NCBI GenBank assembly: GCA_026545225.1 | Contig: CM048845.1 | Span: forward strand, 75,262,033-75,326,032 | Length of the DNA stretch: 64,000 nt | Direction of reading: 5' to 3' | DNA from: Cornus controversa | Taxonomy: Eukaryota > Streptophyta > Magnoliopsida > Cornales > Cornaceae | Part shown: piece after piece, positions 1 to 12,284 of the stretch | How positions within the stretch are numbered: position 1 is the first letter of the stretch | Layout of the letters: each line of letters opens with the position of its first letter | Notes under the pieces: model-generated | Told to the model about the DNA's origin: nothing | Seen by the model: only the letters and a program-made list of their open reading frames with translations | Database searches by the model: none | Translations under genes and position numbers: made by a program

Positions 1-305
1 TCCAAATAGCCACCAAGAACGTACAATACCGAGCCTAAGGCGACACAGGTGGTAGTGTTGATAATGGGTCCATGAATTGGATGCAAATCGGGAAAAACAG
101 GAGAGAGAGAGAGAGAGAGAGATTCATTTTCATTTGGCCTTGTATCGTTTTTTATTACGTACCAGTGGCATTCGCAGTCATCGTCATTCCCTTCTGCGGT
201 AAAGTATATGTCTGGATCTTCTTCTTCTTCGTTGCCCATCATCTCTTCTCCTTTTTCTGCAATAGTTTCTTCTTCTTTGCCAATCATCGATTCTCGATTC
301 TCCAT
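1..305 (-). CDS. Kelch-type protein, N-terminal part, runs off left edge
   Basis: This minus-strand frame is open from an ATG at 303-305 to the window edge (about 101 codons) with no stop. The protein starts with an acidic Glu-rich stretch (residues 11-30), then has a HWYVIKND block (47-54), a Leu-Ser run encoded by a (TC)n microsatellite at 101-122 that keeps the frame, and a first kelch-like strand VLYVLGGYL at the edge. It matches the kelch-type copy at 51.9-53.2 kb almost block for block (CHWYVIK versus CNWYVIK, SPVF versus PPVF, SVLYVLGG versus PVLYVLGG). Kelch repeats form beta-propellers that bind partner proteins; the partner here is unknown. The start is chosen because the 52-kb copy has the same leading NRESM block. 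The rest of the gene lies outside the window, so intactness cannot be judged. Confidence 0.72.
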   Translation of the reverse strand, partial: MENRESMIGKEEETIAEKGEEMMGNEEEEDPDIYFTAEGNDDDCECHWYVIKNDTRPNENESLSLSLSPVFPDLHPIHGPIINTTTCVALGSVLYVLGGYL

Positions 306-848
306 TAGTTCTAGAAGGAATTCTTAACCCCTCGATTGAAGACGACGGGCAGTCCTGTTCTAAGGTCGGCCCGCTCCTAGTAGTCTTTTCTCTCTTTCTT
401 TATCCAGCTATCGCAGTTCAGACGCAGCATACGCTAAATATCTTATTGGGGATTGAGGTTAGGGTTCCTTCTCCACAGAAAAAAAAAAGTAAAGAAGGAT
501 TGGATTGAAGTTAGTAGGTACAGGATGACTATGGAACATATGTGAACTTGGGATAAAATTCTACACATGGGCTCAAATTTAAAATTTTAAGTACTCGTGC
601 TTCTTCGCCAGCTCAAGGCACTGAGCTTCGCATTGTTTACTTAACAAATGTGTTTGGAATTTTTAAAATTATCTCTCTTGTATTGTACGTAGAAAATTCA
701 GAGAGAGAGAGAGAACACAAATTCTTCCTGCCAAAACGCAGAACTTTTCATATTTACATTTTTGTCAAATTCAAGACATGATATATTCTAAATATATTGT
801 GCAAGGAAATATCAGTCTCAAATGCAATTTATGCTAGCAATCATTAAA

Positions 849-1023
849 GTATATGGATGTATCTTCTTCTTTGCCCATCATCTCTTCTCCTCCTTTTTTT
901 GCAATAGTTTCTTCTTATTTGCCAATCATCGATTCTCGATTCTCTATTAGTTCCAGAAGGAATTCTTAACCCCTCGATTGAAGATGACGGACAATTCTGT
1001 TCTAAGGTCGGCCAGCTCATAGT
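849..1023 (-). pseudogene. Decayed duplicate of the kelch gene 5' end
   Basis: This stretch is a direct repeat of about 199-384, covering the Glu-rich codons, the start codon and the upstream leader. Similarity is high over about 175 bp with small indels. The codon matching the start at 303-305 is changed from ATG to ATA, and the copy stops before the conserved HWYVIK block, so it cannot make the same protein. It looks like a local tandem duplication of the promoter-proximal region, with about 460 bp of unrelated AT-rich DNA between the copies. Confidence 0.7.
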
Positions 1024-2386
1024 AAAAGCTGAACACTAAAAATAAAAAATATATATATTTTATCCAACACTTAAAATTCATCTCTTAAAATTTTTAGTTT
1101 TAATCAAATAGCGTTATAGTCAACAAATCCAGCACAGTGCATTGTTACTCCTCGCGGGAATAATAAGAAGCAATTGTTTTTGGCTTCCGGTTAACACAGA
1201 CAATGTTTCTTCCTTTATTTAATTTTTTTAGATCTTCCGGCAATTGAAATTGAAGAAAAAAAAATAACACAACAAAATCAACAACAAATGACCCTAATTT
1301 TTATAAACAATAAAAATTTCCAATTCCTCCTTTGAGGTCGAGCTCTCACGATTCATGAAGACACGTGAAAATCTTCCTGTTCTCCCATAAGAGCTTTCAG
1401 GATGAATCCAAAAGTTCTTATTCTTAGACAATTCATATTCAAATAAAGTTCCTCCTGACAAACACACACATACATATCGATACATATCGTAAAACAAAAA
1501 ATATCCAATAAACAAACCAGATTCAAAAGTTATGAGAGCCATGCAAGTTTTTAAGATCATCTGATCACTCCAATATATATTGTATAACAAAATATATTCC
1601 AACTTGTAAGGCAAGTCAGTATTAGTAGTGTTCTATGACTTCTATCTCTCAACCACCTTTGAATATGGTTGTTCCCTTTGCTCTTTAGTCACTTCTTGGT
1701 CCATTTCTAAATGCCACTTCTGTTTAGGTTGTTTTATTCTATTCACAAGCTCTATGGAAATAACTATAAAATAACAATCACTTTACAGATCAAAACTTGA
1801 ATTACTTTGCGCTGTACCAGATAGACAAAAAAGTTGTAGAAATTTATCCAAAGACATCAAGAAGAATAACTTCATCTACTATGCTTTCTTCAATATATCT
1901 AAGAACATGAACAATTCAAAAAGCTTACCAAAATTAAAGCAAAGTGCCATCAATTAGAAGGGTCTGTTCTGAAGCTATTTCAAGGAAGATGACCTGTGTG
2001 GTGCCTTTCCAAAGAAATCAAGAAAGTGGTATTCCTGCTGGTACTAAATAAAATTCAGATTGCTTCAGGTTCCAGTATACCACACTCACAAACAACTTGA
2101 GTTAACTTTTACGATGCTGTCATGTTCAGATTTTTATTTAAATTGTTACAAGTGATTTAAGATGGATGGTGCAATTCAAAACACAGCCTTAGAGGGCTTT
2201 CTATGTCATTAATTACAAACTACAAGTTTACACCATTCATACAGAAAAAGTAGAAAGTTAAAAATGCTACAGAATCTTCATTGATTACAGGAACATGGTA
2301 GCTTCTTTCCAAGAAAGCTAAAATCATGTTATATGACAAACATACATCAAAAGCAACAAGAACTCACTGGTTCAACTATTATATTC
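1024..2386. other. Intergenic, no gene recognised
   Basis: AT-rich DNA between the kelch fragment and the 3' end of the BABAM1-like gene. It probably includes the BABAM1-like 3' UTR near 2200-2386. The short frame at 1294-1614 on minus has no recognisable domain and is not called. Confidence 0.5.
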
Positions 2387-5300
2387 TCACTGGCTGGAAA
2401 CAGGTACATTTTCTTCACCTGGTGTTGGGTCGACTGCGGGTGACTTCTTTGTAAGGGACTTCGGTATATCAACATCATCTTGCACGCAACGTTGCTGAGG
2501 GTGTGATAAGAGCACACACATGTAACGGAAAAGGACACGTGTTAGCCCCTGCCCACTCTCAAAGATGTAGCCCTCATACTCGCTAACATGTTCAAGAGCA
2601 TCCACGAGTGCATCATACACTTTTTGGGGACAATTATCAGGTCCAGGCTTGTCATGGAGGTAAAGTACATCCAAAGTGAAGAGTTTCTGGCTTACAGGCC
2701 ATTGATGTTGTGGTTTTACAGATGATCTGCAGTAGATCAGGATCTGGATATGACAGAAAAGTACAATGTGAAAGACTTCAAAGAAAGAATGTGCAGCCAA
2801 GGAAATTTCAGTGTTTAAAATCATTCTATAATTTTTTTTCTTTTTCTTTTTTGTGGGGTAAGTAAGCAACACACACCCATTTTGCCTTGCTTGGGGTTTG
2901 AACCCTCAACCTCCCCTTTACGGGAGTGGAGGTCATACCACCCAGGCCAAGGACCTGATTTCATTATATAATTTCTGTAGAAAATGGATAATGATTGTTG
3001 TTTAGAATCAAGTCCTTCCAAGAAGTAAATGGGTAGCAATGATGAAATCTTAAAGAAAAATTAACCAACTAGAAATGACACATGAAAAATGAGCAGATGT
3101 ATGTGGCTTTAATACATCCCCCAAGGAGTTCAGACTAAATGAATTCTACCATCTAGTAAATAAGGGTGCGTTTAGTAACAGAAATATTTTTTTGTTTTTG
3201 TGCTCTGAAGAAAACAGAAATATATTTCTATTTTTCTGAGTGGAAACAAAAAATAGAAATAGCGTTCATTAAAAACTTGTCATTTTTATATTTTTGAGAA
3301 CAAAAAATAAAAACAATGTTCAATAACACATCATTCTACTCCAAACAGCCCACAACTAAACCCACTAAATAGCCCAAACTCAATTCAAGACCCATTTCGG
3401 CCCATATACCATCACCACTCACCTCCAAGGTCCATTACCCATGCCCAAGCCCATAGAAGACTCTTCTTCTTCACTCACGCCTGAACCAAACCATCACCAT
3501 CACCAAACTCATTTCTCTGCAGTTACATCTGACGACCTAAAATAAGGAGACCAGTAATGCAAGAAGCAAAAGAAACCAATATCCTCTAATGGAGTCGAAA
3601 GTGCGAACCTCGCAGAAGACGAAGACGGCGACAGCGTAGAAGAAATCCTTATCGATCGACACTTTAGGGGAGCAAAGGTACTAAACTTTAGGGGATCCAG
3701 TCGATCGATTCTGATTCTTTTAAATCTACTATGATATATATATATATATATGAACAGAGAGATTTTTTCTTCGATGAAGTTTGGAAAATTTTGGGGATTT
3801 CAGACATCTAGGGTTTCTTTTATGAAAGTAAATTTCTTGTAAGGGTCTTTTATATAGGTTTCTTTCTATAGTCTCTGGGACGATCACCACCCAAACAGTT
3901 CACTATAATCGATTTTAGAGATTGAAAGTTTTAGCCAAAGTGATGATCACTGCAAAAGTGGACATATTTTGGGTTCTATTTGGTGAGCCTGTTTGTTTAA
4001 TCATTGGTAATGTTTGCAAATGGTGATATAAAGCCAATGGTTGACATGTAATCTTGGTCCAACGAAGAGAGAAGCACAGAGGAGGAGGAGGAGGAGGAGG
4101 AGGAGGAGGAGAAGAAGAAGAAGAGAAAATGAAAAGAATTGAAGAGTTGGCTCTGCTACAGTGATAGAAATGTGCTACAGTGATAGAAATGTTTCCTTTG
4201 CTACAGTAGAAAAATAAGAGAAACAACTTTTTTTTGTTTCCTCTTTCTTTAACAAAAATGAAAAACATTTTTATCTTAGAGAATAGAAATATTTTTACTA
4301 AACATATTTTTTGTTTTTGTTTTTGCCTTTTTAGAGAATGGGAACAGAAAAACAAGAAATATTTCTGTTACTAAACATACCCTGCAATAGAAAAGGTTTT
4401 CTCTGAAGTTGGTATCATCGTTTTTCCAGTAATGAAAATGACAATAACACTCAATGTGTAACATGGTTCTGCAACAAGAAAATCAAAACAGGTGCACTTG
4501 GTTCAGTTCAACTCAACAACGCCTCAATGTAAACAAATTGAAACCAGATACATGAATCCTTATCCAGTCAGCTTTATGAAGAGTCATATTCTTAGTTATT
4601 TTTTTCCCAGTCAAATCATGCACTTTTGGTACCTTAAGTAATATAGTGGGAAATATTAATATATATGTGGATATTGCAAAACAATTCATCCACAAACCTC
4701 AAAGAAAAACATTTTATGAACTCAAAAACTAAAAGAAAAAAAAAACGAGAAACTAAGAAGACAAGTAGCCATAACAGAAGCAATAATTCAAAGAGGGGAA
4801 AAAAATTCCATTTCCCGACATTCTCACAGCCAATAAATGGCAAGGGTAGGTCAATAAATGCCCCTGAAGCATCTATTGTTTGATAGTTTCCTCCATGAAC
4901 TCATATACAGGAGTATCCTGAATGGTCACCTCATAGCCATCCCTACACTCCCACATCCAATTAAAAAACAAAAACTCAATTCAACTCAACTTAACAAAGC
5001 CTTTTCAAAACTACTTCAACTCTATCTAAGGGCATGGCCTCAATCAATCCACATGTTATCATATATTTCCTTACTAACTCTACCCATGTTAATTTTGGTG
5101 CCTTTAAAGTGTCTTGTGTCTTTTCCCAATAGGTAATTAAACAAAAATAAATAAAAAAAAAAAAATCAATTGGATAGAGATTGATCAGAAGTTTTTGGTT
5201 AGGATTTGTGGGGGTCATTGCTTAATATAGTGTTAAAAGCCGGCTACCTAGTGTGGGAACATGAGTTCACGATTTAAGGTAGTGGTTTTGTATAAAAATG

Positions 5301-8300
5301 CTAAAGGTTAGATCTGTACCCAATCCATGCCCTCTTCCTGTTTTCATCATAGTTAGCAACTCCAGCTCCATATCAAGGCCACGATCATCAATATCGTCAC
5401 TAAGGGGTTGGGGGCATTATACTATGCCTAGTATTAAATTTCACATTCTTCAGTGCCAAAATCTTCTGTACAATTTGTGTAGAATAAATAAATGGAATTT
5501 TTAGCAACAGTAATAAATGCATGAGGTATAGAAAAAGGGACTCCAAGCATTACTCACCACCCTGAAAATCCTATTTTGGGCTCGGGATTTTCTTGCTTCA
5601 TGACTTGCTACTCGGAATAGCAGGGTGAGATCCGCCTGACCAGAAGATGAATCAGCTGAGAGACCCCGAAGTGCAGTAACTGCAGAATCAACTTCACTGC
5701 TGAACTCTTTTCGGAGCTTCAAAATAATGAAGAAGAAAAACCTCTCAGCTAATATGAGCAAAAACCAAAAAAAATATATGCATAGATTACAAAAATTCCA
5801 TTGTTAAGTTGGTGGTTGACTTACTCATCTTGTCCATTATTACATCATTAAAAGCACAGTACAGTGAATTAAAATGTAGTTTGGGAATGCATTCTCATTG
5901 ATCACAATTTTATACCAAAATAATACACTAACTATAAATTAATAAGAGTTGGAAACATAAAATATTCTTAATGGTAATATCCTAACAAGTAACAGTAGTC
6001 AATAGTTGTGATTAATTGTGTTACCTCCTTTAAGACCAAAGAGTTATTTGACATTTTGCAAAATATAACACTTAGACAACATGATCTGAAATTCCTAAAG
6101 TTATTTAAACTATTTATAGAGGTCTTACAGATACTAAACTTTTCAATATCAATATTTGGATAGAGTTTTATTTAGGAATACAATTGGCAAAGGATCAAAA
6201 CAACTCTGCAGCTGCATTAGAAGGAAATCTTCAATTTTTGAACATTGGGTACACACACAACTACTTTATCAGGGAGAATGAAAATCATTCAGGTATTAGG
6301 TGAACTGTCATGCACATAAGAGATTTTATTCATTTAGTTATTTACATTCATATTATCAAAATATGATCCAGCACGGCAAAAAATTAGTTCAATAGCCGTT
6401 GTTACAATAAACAAAATGGAAAACAAGCAAGCATAAAAGAAAAACCTAGTGGAGGCCAACTGGAAGTTAATTTATGAAATCAACAGAAGATGAATTCTAA
6501 CTACGATTGGTCAATTGCAAAGAACAATATTAGCTCTAAGATTGGAAAAAATTGGAATCTTCTTCTAAATGAAGCTCAATTTTAAAGTTAATGCACCCAA
6601 ATTCAACATTGGAAATGTGGTAGACTTTGACCTTAATATAATATATGAAGTTCAAAATGAAAGATCAGAAGGAAGAGCCACTTCAAATGAACTTCAGGAA
6701 ACTAGAACAGCTGATAGGCACACAGCATCAAACATGTTGCCAATTTGAAGGGATTTGCATGGTCAACAAGGAATCAAGATTAGAAGAGCTGATAGGCACA
6801 CGAAATCAAACATGCTGCCAATTTGAAGGGATTTGCTTGGTCGACAAAGGACCAAGATTGTACTCATTGTTAATATCATAATAGGATCAACTTTTGATCC
6901 TTATTATGTAAAAACTGACTTGATCCATGCTTTCTGATTTTAGGTACAAGGGAAACCAACATGACAGTCTATTTCCAACCCATGTTTTCAAATCATAGTT
7001 TCTCAAAGTAGTATCTTACTGAAATACAAAGCCGAATCAATATTACACATTATGGTTTTTTTTTTACCTTGGCCACACATTTATGGTTTTATTAAGGCCC
7101 AAGTGCTCCAGAAACTTTAACTTGCATAAGCTTGCACCTATTATTAAATTATGGAATTTTGATTTATTAAATTATTTTTTATTAAAATAAGTCAATCTCT
7201 TTCTCTGTTTTTTTTTTTTTGGCTCCTTCATTCCCCCTCTCCCCTCTCTTTTTTTAGCTGGGCCAAGAGCACTGACTGACAGATCAATCATTCAATCATC
7301 ACCAAGATCTAGTTTAAACCTTGAAGCTACAGAACTGATTGCAAACTTGTCTAATTACAAGCATCAGATTCATGAAATTTCAGACAAGTTTTAGCCATTA
7401 AATTCATGTATATGTATATATAGTCATTGAATGATTGGACGTCTAATCATTTCAGCTACTGAATGATGTAAATACTAATTACTAAATATATATACCAAGA
7501 CCAGTGAGCCTTTCTTTCCTCAGTTCTAGACATATCCTTAGCAGTCATGTTAATGTAAAATTTCAGTGAATCATCATTGAATTATACACCAAACTCTTTT
7601 GCAAAGTGTTTTTTTTTTTCATTTGTTGCATCAGAAAACTCTCAATTTATTGATCGGTAAGCATCTGAAGCCTAAATGAACCTGGGCAAATCCAGGTCCA
7701 CATCCAGGATGTAACGATGTCTGCTCCATTGAACAACATCAAGACAGAACAGCATCTTATTTAATAATAGCATCTGTTATAACCACCTGCATTCTCTTTT
7801 CTTTAAAGGCAAAGCTGCTGTAGATTTTACACCACAGATGTAGCTTTCCAGAATATATATCTACTAAGAATTCAATCTTAAAATAAAATTTTCCAGATAG
7901 AATTTATAATTTGCAACAACGTATTATCCACACGAAGTTAAAATATTGTAGGTCGAGTTAGAATTTGTAGATTGAGCTAGAATATTGTAGGTCTGCAGTA
8001 GGGTTCTGGAAGTGAAGGTACTAAATGCAGGATAAGTGGAGAAAGGAGTGAGATCAGACTAGGGTGAAAATTAAGGTAGGCTTAAAGCAAAGACATGGGA
8101 GATGGCAGTGATAAACGTAAAGAGACACCAGGGAGAGAATCCCAAAGCCACTACCTTTTTCTTTTTCTTTTTTTCCCTTGTGGAAAGTGAGACGAGTGAT
8201 TGTCCCTATTTGTTCCACATCTATAGACTTATAGAGTATAGACAGTTAGCAATAATTGGCACTTGCACACATGTTGGGGAAACTTGACTAACTGAAGCAG

Positions 8301-10283
8301 ATGCCAATAAAGCTAATGAAAGCACAAATAGGCGAGGTAGAGAACACACTGAGCACAACATGTGACAAAGAAATAGTTTGGAGGAACAGTAACATCTTGC
8401 AGTTGGGAACACACCTCTACGAACCCTTGATTAGAACTGCAAAACCATAAAACTCCTAGAATTCCCGTAGGGACCATGATGAAAACCAATAACCTCGCGA
8501 GGATCACCGAAGATTGCGATGCTACACCAACGCCACAACATGACTGCGCACTGAGCTCGAGGTATTATCTAGCCTGTTACTGACCAGGTGGCATAAGATA
8601 TGTCAGCGTATATGCATTTGAATGCAACTTGAGTGTGGCCAAGGTAATATAGAGCAAGGTGATGATGAGAGCAGTGGAAAAGACCACCTTAGTGACGGTG
8701 ATAAATTTGACTAAGGTATAGAAGTATTTCATTTTTCCCTCAGCGTATATGCATTTGAATGCAACTTGAGTGTGGCCAAGGTAATATAGAGCAAGGTGAT
8801 GATGAGAGCAGTGGAAACGACCACCTTAGTGACGGTGATAAATTTGACTAAGGTATAGAAGTATTTCATTTTTCCCTCAGGATGAGGTCCATTGACCTCT
8901 CAACCCTCAAGGAACGACATGGTACACCTCCTTATGTATATAGAACAGTTGCCTCACTCTTATTGAACCAGATGCATAATGGAGATGTATTCACGACTCC
9001 ACATGGAGACAATTGGGTGGAGATCATTGACATGGTTGGAGTGGTTCCATGTACTGTCATCTAATATGCATATCAACCCGGTTATAATGCTATCTTCAAA
9101 ACCAAAAAGCATGCCATCACATCATGATACTTGATAATGACAGTACCACAACTCTAAATAAATCCCTACTAGTGGTTCATGTGTTGATAAGGTAGTCAAA
9201 TTTTATTCACTTTAACTCACCAAAAAATAATACTAATAAGTCATCGAAATTCGATGAGAGCAAAAACAAAAATGTTGAGGGATCATTTGATACATATACA
9301 AATTCTCTATATATGAACTCTCTATGGACCATTCCTCAGTGTAATGTAAAAGCTTGCGCATCAAGCATGAAAATGCAGTTCAAGTTTGAGGTAACCATTA
9401 TGGAAAAATAACACCAACGATCACTCCCTCCCAATGTCCTGCACTAGTGGAACCAACATAGTGTGTTGTGTATATATGAGATTTTCACTAGGCTTGAGAA
9501 AATCTCAAAAGTTCTCCAATTATAGCTCGTGTGACTTTCTAAGCTAATGATGAAATAGATCAGCAATCTACTGTGGATGACTAGCAAGTGAACCAAATCA
9601 CATTTCATAATACTCTGCCCTTTTCTGTTCTCCAATGTGGATAAATGTATACAAACATACATATATGTTATGACAATTACAGATGTTCAACAATTGGAAC
9701 CAGGCAACAAGAACTCAATTCCACAATAATTAAAATTTTCAGATATATTGAAACACCCATAAAAAATTCTAATAAAATTGTCATAATAGCTACCTCAAAT
9801 TGCCTCCAAACACTCAGCAACTCAATGCATCCAAGAAAATTTATTTCAACAACCCATAAAAATTTCATTCTATTTTTAACTCCACAAATAAACTATCAAA
9901 AATCCAACAAGTGGGGAACTTTGTAGATCCAGTTTACTTTATGAGAATTCCATAGATACCCATAAAAATCAAGAGCAAACCATCAGATGAAACTGAAAAT
10001 GGAATTAAAATAAGGTTACCCAGTAAGACGATTTGCCGAGAGCGGCGAATGCAAAACGATGTTCGGGATTGATGGCGAGCTTGGCATTGATGAAGAGGAG
10101 GATTGCCTGCTTGATTGAATCCAATCTGGTGAAGGGTCGGCCAATGGGGCCTGTAACTTTCATTTCAACGAGTGATTCAGCGTCCACATCGATACAGAAA
10201 AGTATGTCTTCGTTGAAGAATCGAGATGGTTGCAGTGTGTAGCGACCTGGTGGTGCCGAGCTCTTTCCCTCAATTCTCTCCAT
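2387..10283 (-). CDS. BABAM1: BRISC/BRCA1-A complex subunit BABAM1 (MERIT40)-like
   Basis: Three minus-strand exons: 10283-10020 (88 codons), 5716-5558 (53 codons) and 2743-2387 (118 codons plus stop), giving 259 aa. All junctions are GT-AG and phase 0. The protein has a von Willebrand A-like fold start (ILFCIDVDAES near residues 27-37), a middle helix/strand region with ALRGLSADSSSG, and a C-terminal block with TLDVLYLHDKPGPDNCPQ and LLSHPQQRCVQ, which parallels the FFFDVVYIHN and LLAHPLQRPCQ blocks of animal MERIT40. In that family the protein holds together the Lys63-specific deubiquitinase complexes containing BRCC36 and takes part in DNA repair and signalling; that role is inferred here from family membership. 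The ATG is the only one before the conserved core, and a CT/CA microsatellite sits just upstream in the leader. The introns (2.8 and 4.3 kb) hold a SINE, a TIR element and local duplications. Confidence 0.87.
2835..2960 (-). mobile_element. tRNA-derived SINE in BABAM1-like intron 2
   Basis: On the minus strand the element opens with a Pol III A-box-like TGGCCTGGGTGG and then carries a B box GGTTCAAACCC, and ends in an A-rich tail (the T-rich run at 2835-2857 on plus). It is flanked by a 14-bp target-site duplication with one mismatch, TCATTCTATAATTT at 2821-2834 and TCATTATATAATTT at 2961-2974. This is the layout of a plant tRNA-derived SINE. It sits only about 80 bp upstream of the exon 3 acceptor. 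Confidence 0.82.
3164..4382. mobile_element. Non-autonomous TIR DNA transposon in intron 2
   Basis: The ends are inverted repeats: GGGTGCGTTTAGTAACAGAA at 3164 and the complement of GGGTATGTTTAGTAACAGAA at 4382, continuing into AATATTT. The interior has no transposase. It contains a (GGA)n run at about 4080-4110, a (TA)n at about 3735-3750, repeated GCTACAGTGATAGAAATG units at 4155-4200, and a short open stretch at 3550-3680 that looks like a captured exon (see findings). I could not find a convincing target duplication, so the superfamily (hAT or MULE) stays open. Confidence 0.68.
6703..6862. repeat. Two-copy tandem duplication, period about 78 bp, in intron 1
   Basis: Two diverged copies of a unit containing GCTGATAGGCACAC and CCAATTTGAAGGGATTTGC lie head to tail inside intron 1 of the BABAM1-like gene. 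An open frame crosses both copies, but no domain is recognisable, so it is treated as intronic repeat. Confidence 0.7.
8604..8877. repeat. Near-perfect 137-bp tandem duplication in intron 1
   Basis: Copy one is 8604-8740 and copy two 8741-8877, both beginning CAGCGTATATGCATTTGAAT. I see a single clear base difference (GGAAAAGACC versus GGAAACGACC), so the duplication is young. It lies in intron 1 of the BABAM1-like gene. Confidence 0.88.
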
Positions 10284-10286
10284 GTC

Positions 10287-10290
10287 CCTC

Positions 10291-10326
<36 letters not shown>

Positions 10327-10327
10327 G
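10287..10327. repeat. CT/CA microsatellite in the BABAM1-like leader
   Basis: A CTCTCT run followed by CACACA lies just upstream of the start codon at 10283. It probably falls in the 5' UTR or core promoter; CT-rich leaders are common in plant genes. Confidence 0.75.
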
Positions 10328-11889
10328 TCGAGAGTTCTGTCTTGTAAGTTGTAATCCTTTTTTTCTCTAGTATTTCAAGACTTTCCGACATTTGAAAAAA
10401 AGTATTAATTAGTATAAAAAGGTAGTAGTTAAATTCTCTTAAAAGAAATTAAAATCTCGAAGTAGAAATTGTATTTCAAATTATATTTTTTTCCAACTCC
10501 ATTCCAGAAAAAACTATAACCAAATATTTTTATTTTTATTTTGTTAACCAATAATTAACCCAACCACTTTGAACTATTCCGCAAATCAGGTGCATCATTT
10601 AAACTTAGACATTGATAATATTCAAATCAAAGCTTTAAAAGAGTAATCCAAAAAACCTTACAAGACTATTTGCCACTGCAAACCATAAACAAAGACGGTT
10701 AAAATAATTGTTTAATAATCAAGCGAGTCAAGTGGCTATATTAAGTTTGCAGTTGAGTGGATTAAAGAATTTTAAAGGAAAAATTACGCCTAAATTCAAC
10801 TTTTCTCTTCAAAAGATAAGTAAGTCCTATAATTTTACTTATAGAATTAATAAGTCTTACTTTTAAAATTCTTTTACATTTAAATTCTAAACCATTCAAC
10901 ATTCTATTTATACCTTTACAAAATTAAACTAAAATTTTGCAATTATAATTTTGTAAGTCAAAATTTTATATTTGAATATTTAAATATGTCTAAAAAATTT
11001 CTATTAATAGTAAGATTTTTTTCATTAATATATTTTTTATTTTCAAAAAATTAGTTTTTTTTTCAAAAGGATAAAATTTTATTCAAATTGTTTCAATAAA
11101 AATAAATTATAATATTTTATTAATTTTGAAAAGAAATTATAATATTTTATTAATTTTTAAGTATATTTTTTTTGTATATGAAAAATTATTGTCATAAAAT
11201 CTACAAAAGAATTTTGGAATTAAATTTAATTAAATTATCAAAATAATTGGTCTTTTTTTCAAAATAATAAAAGATTATTCAAATTATATCAATAAAAAAA
11301 TTATAATATTTTATTAGTTTTTAAATAGAAATTTTAATATTTGTATATGAAAATTTATTGTAGTAAAATCTAAAAAAAAATGGAATTGAATTTTTATTAT
11401 ATTAATTTTAAATTTAATTTGGTAAGGTTACAGACCTGACTTGTTTTTTTGACGTGAAATGTAGGACTTAGTTATAATTTTTTCAATTTTGAAATGTCTT
11501 AAATTTGATCTATGATCTAAGTGATATTTGTGATTTCCAGGTGATTATAGATATCATTGTGACCACGAGTCCTAATGCTGCCTCCTTGGAAGGGTTCCTC
11601 GTTATACACAAAAAAAAAAAATTAAATTAGGCTATTTTACTTCGTTTGGACAAGTAAGATGAAAAGCGCACACATATAGGGCATTAGTTTTGAGAGAGAA
11701 CGAAAATAAAAGATACCTTAATCATTTATTTGTGTTTGGTTGTGAAGATAAAGAAAGGAAATGATAATAATAACATTTGTTCTTAATTAGAAATATTAAG
11801 AAAAGAAAAAAAAAATGAAACTATCTTATTAAATATAGTATCTTACTTTTTTGCATTTTAGATAACAAAATAGAAGATTAATGCATTAA
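10328..11889. other. AT-rich intergenic DNA
   Basis: The shared upstream region of the divergent BABAM1-like and PITH-domain genes begins here. Very AT-rich DNA at about 10780-11500 has loosely inverted segments (AAGTCCTATAATTTTAC near 10830, and the complement of a related stretch near 11460), which may be an old TIR element. No gene is recognised. Confidence 0.4.
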
Positions 11890-12284
11890 TGTTTCGTTTG
11901 GTAGGAAGGAAGGAAGAGGAGTGGAGGGAAGATAGTAGGAAGGAAGGAAGAGGTGTGAAGGAAAGATAATAGGGAAGGAGCAAGTTTCATTCGGTTGATA
12001 GAGAGGATGCAAGGAGAGAAGAGAAAATAGGATGTATTAGTTATCCTTCCTCTTTCACAAATTTTCGTCCCTCCATATTTGGACGAAAGACAAAAAGAAA
12101 GAAATGCAAAGTTATTATACATATTTTAAATTACAAAATTTTTCTTATTTCTATTTCATTCTCTCATAACAAACAAAATAACGGCACAACAAATCGATTA
12201 ACAAATCTCTTCTATAGAGATGTCTAATTCATCTCTTTTTCTCTTCCTTTCATCCAATTTTATTCCTTCCTATCAAACAGAGCA
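11890..12284. mobile_element. Harbinger/Tourist-like MITE
   Basis: A 395-bp element with imperfect terminal inverted repeats: TGTTTCGTTTGGTAGGAAGG on the left and the complement of TGCTCTGTTTGATAGGAAGG on the right. It is flanked on both sides by the trinucleotide TAA (11887-11889 and 12285-12287), the target size typical of PIF/Harbinger elements. There is no coding capacity. Confidence 0.72.

Noticed and set aside
1294..1614. 106-residue open frame on minus
   Set aside because: No conserved motif, AT-driven composition and no splice context.
3915..4355. 146-residue open frame on minus with poly-Pro
   Set aside because: The proline run is the (GGA)n microsatellite read backwards inside a TIR element.
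8882..9064. 60-residue open frame after the 137-bp duplication
   Set aside because: Inside an intron on the opposite strand of the host gene, with no recognisable domain.
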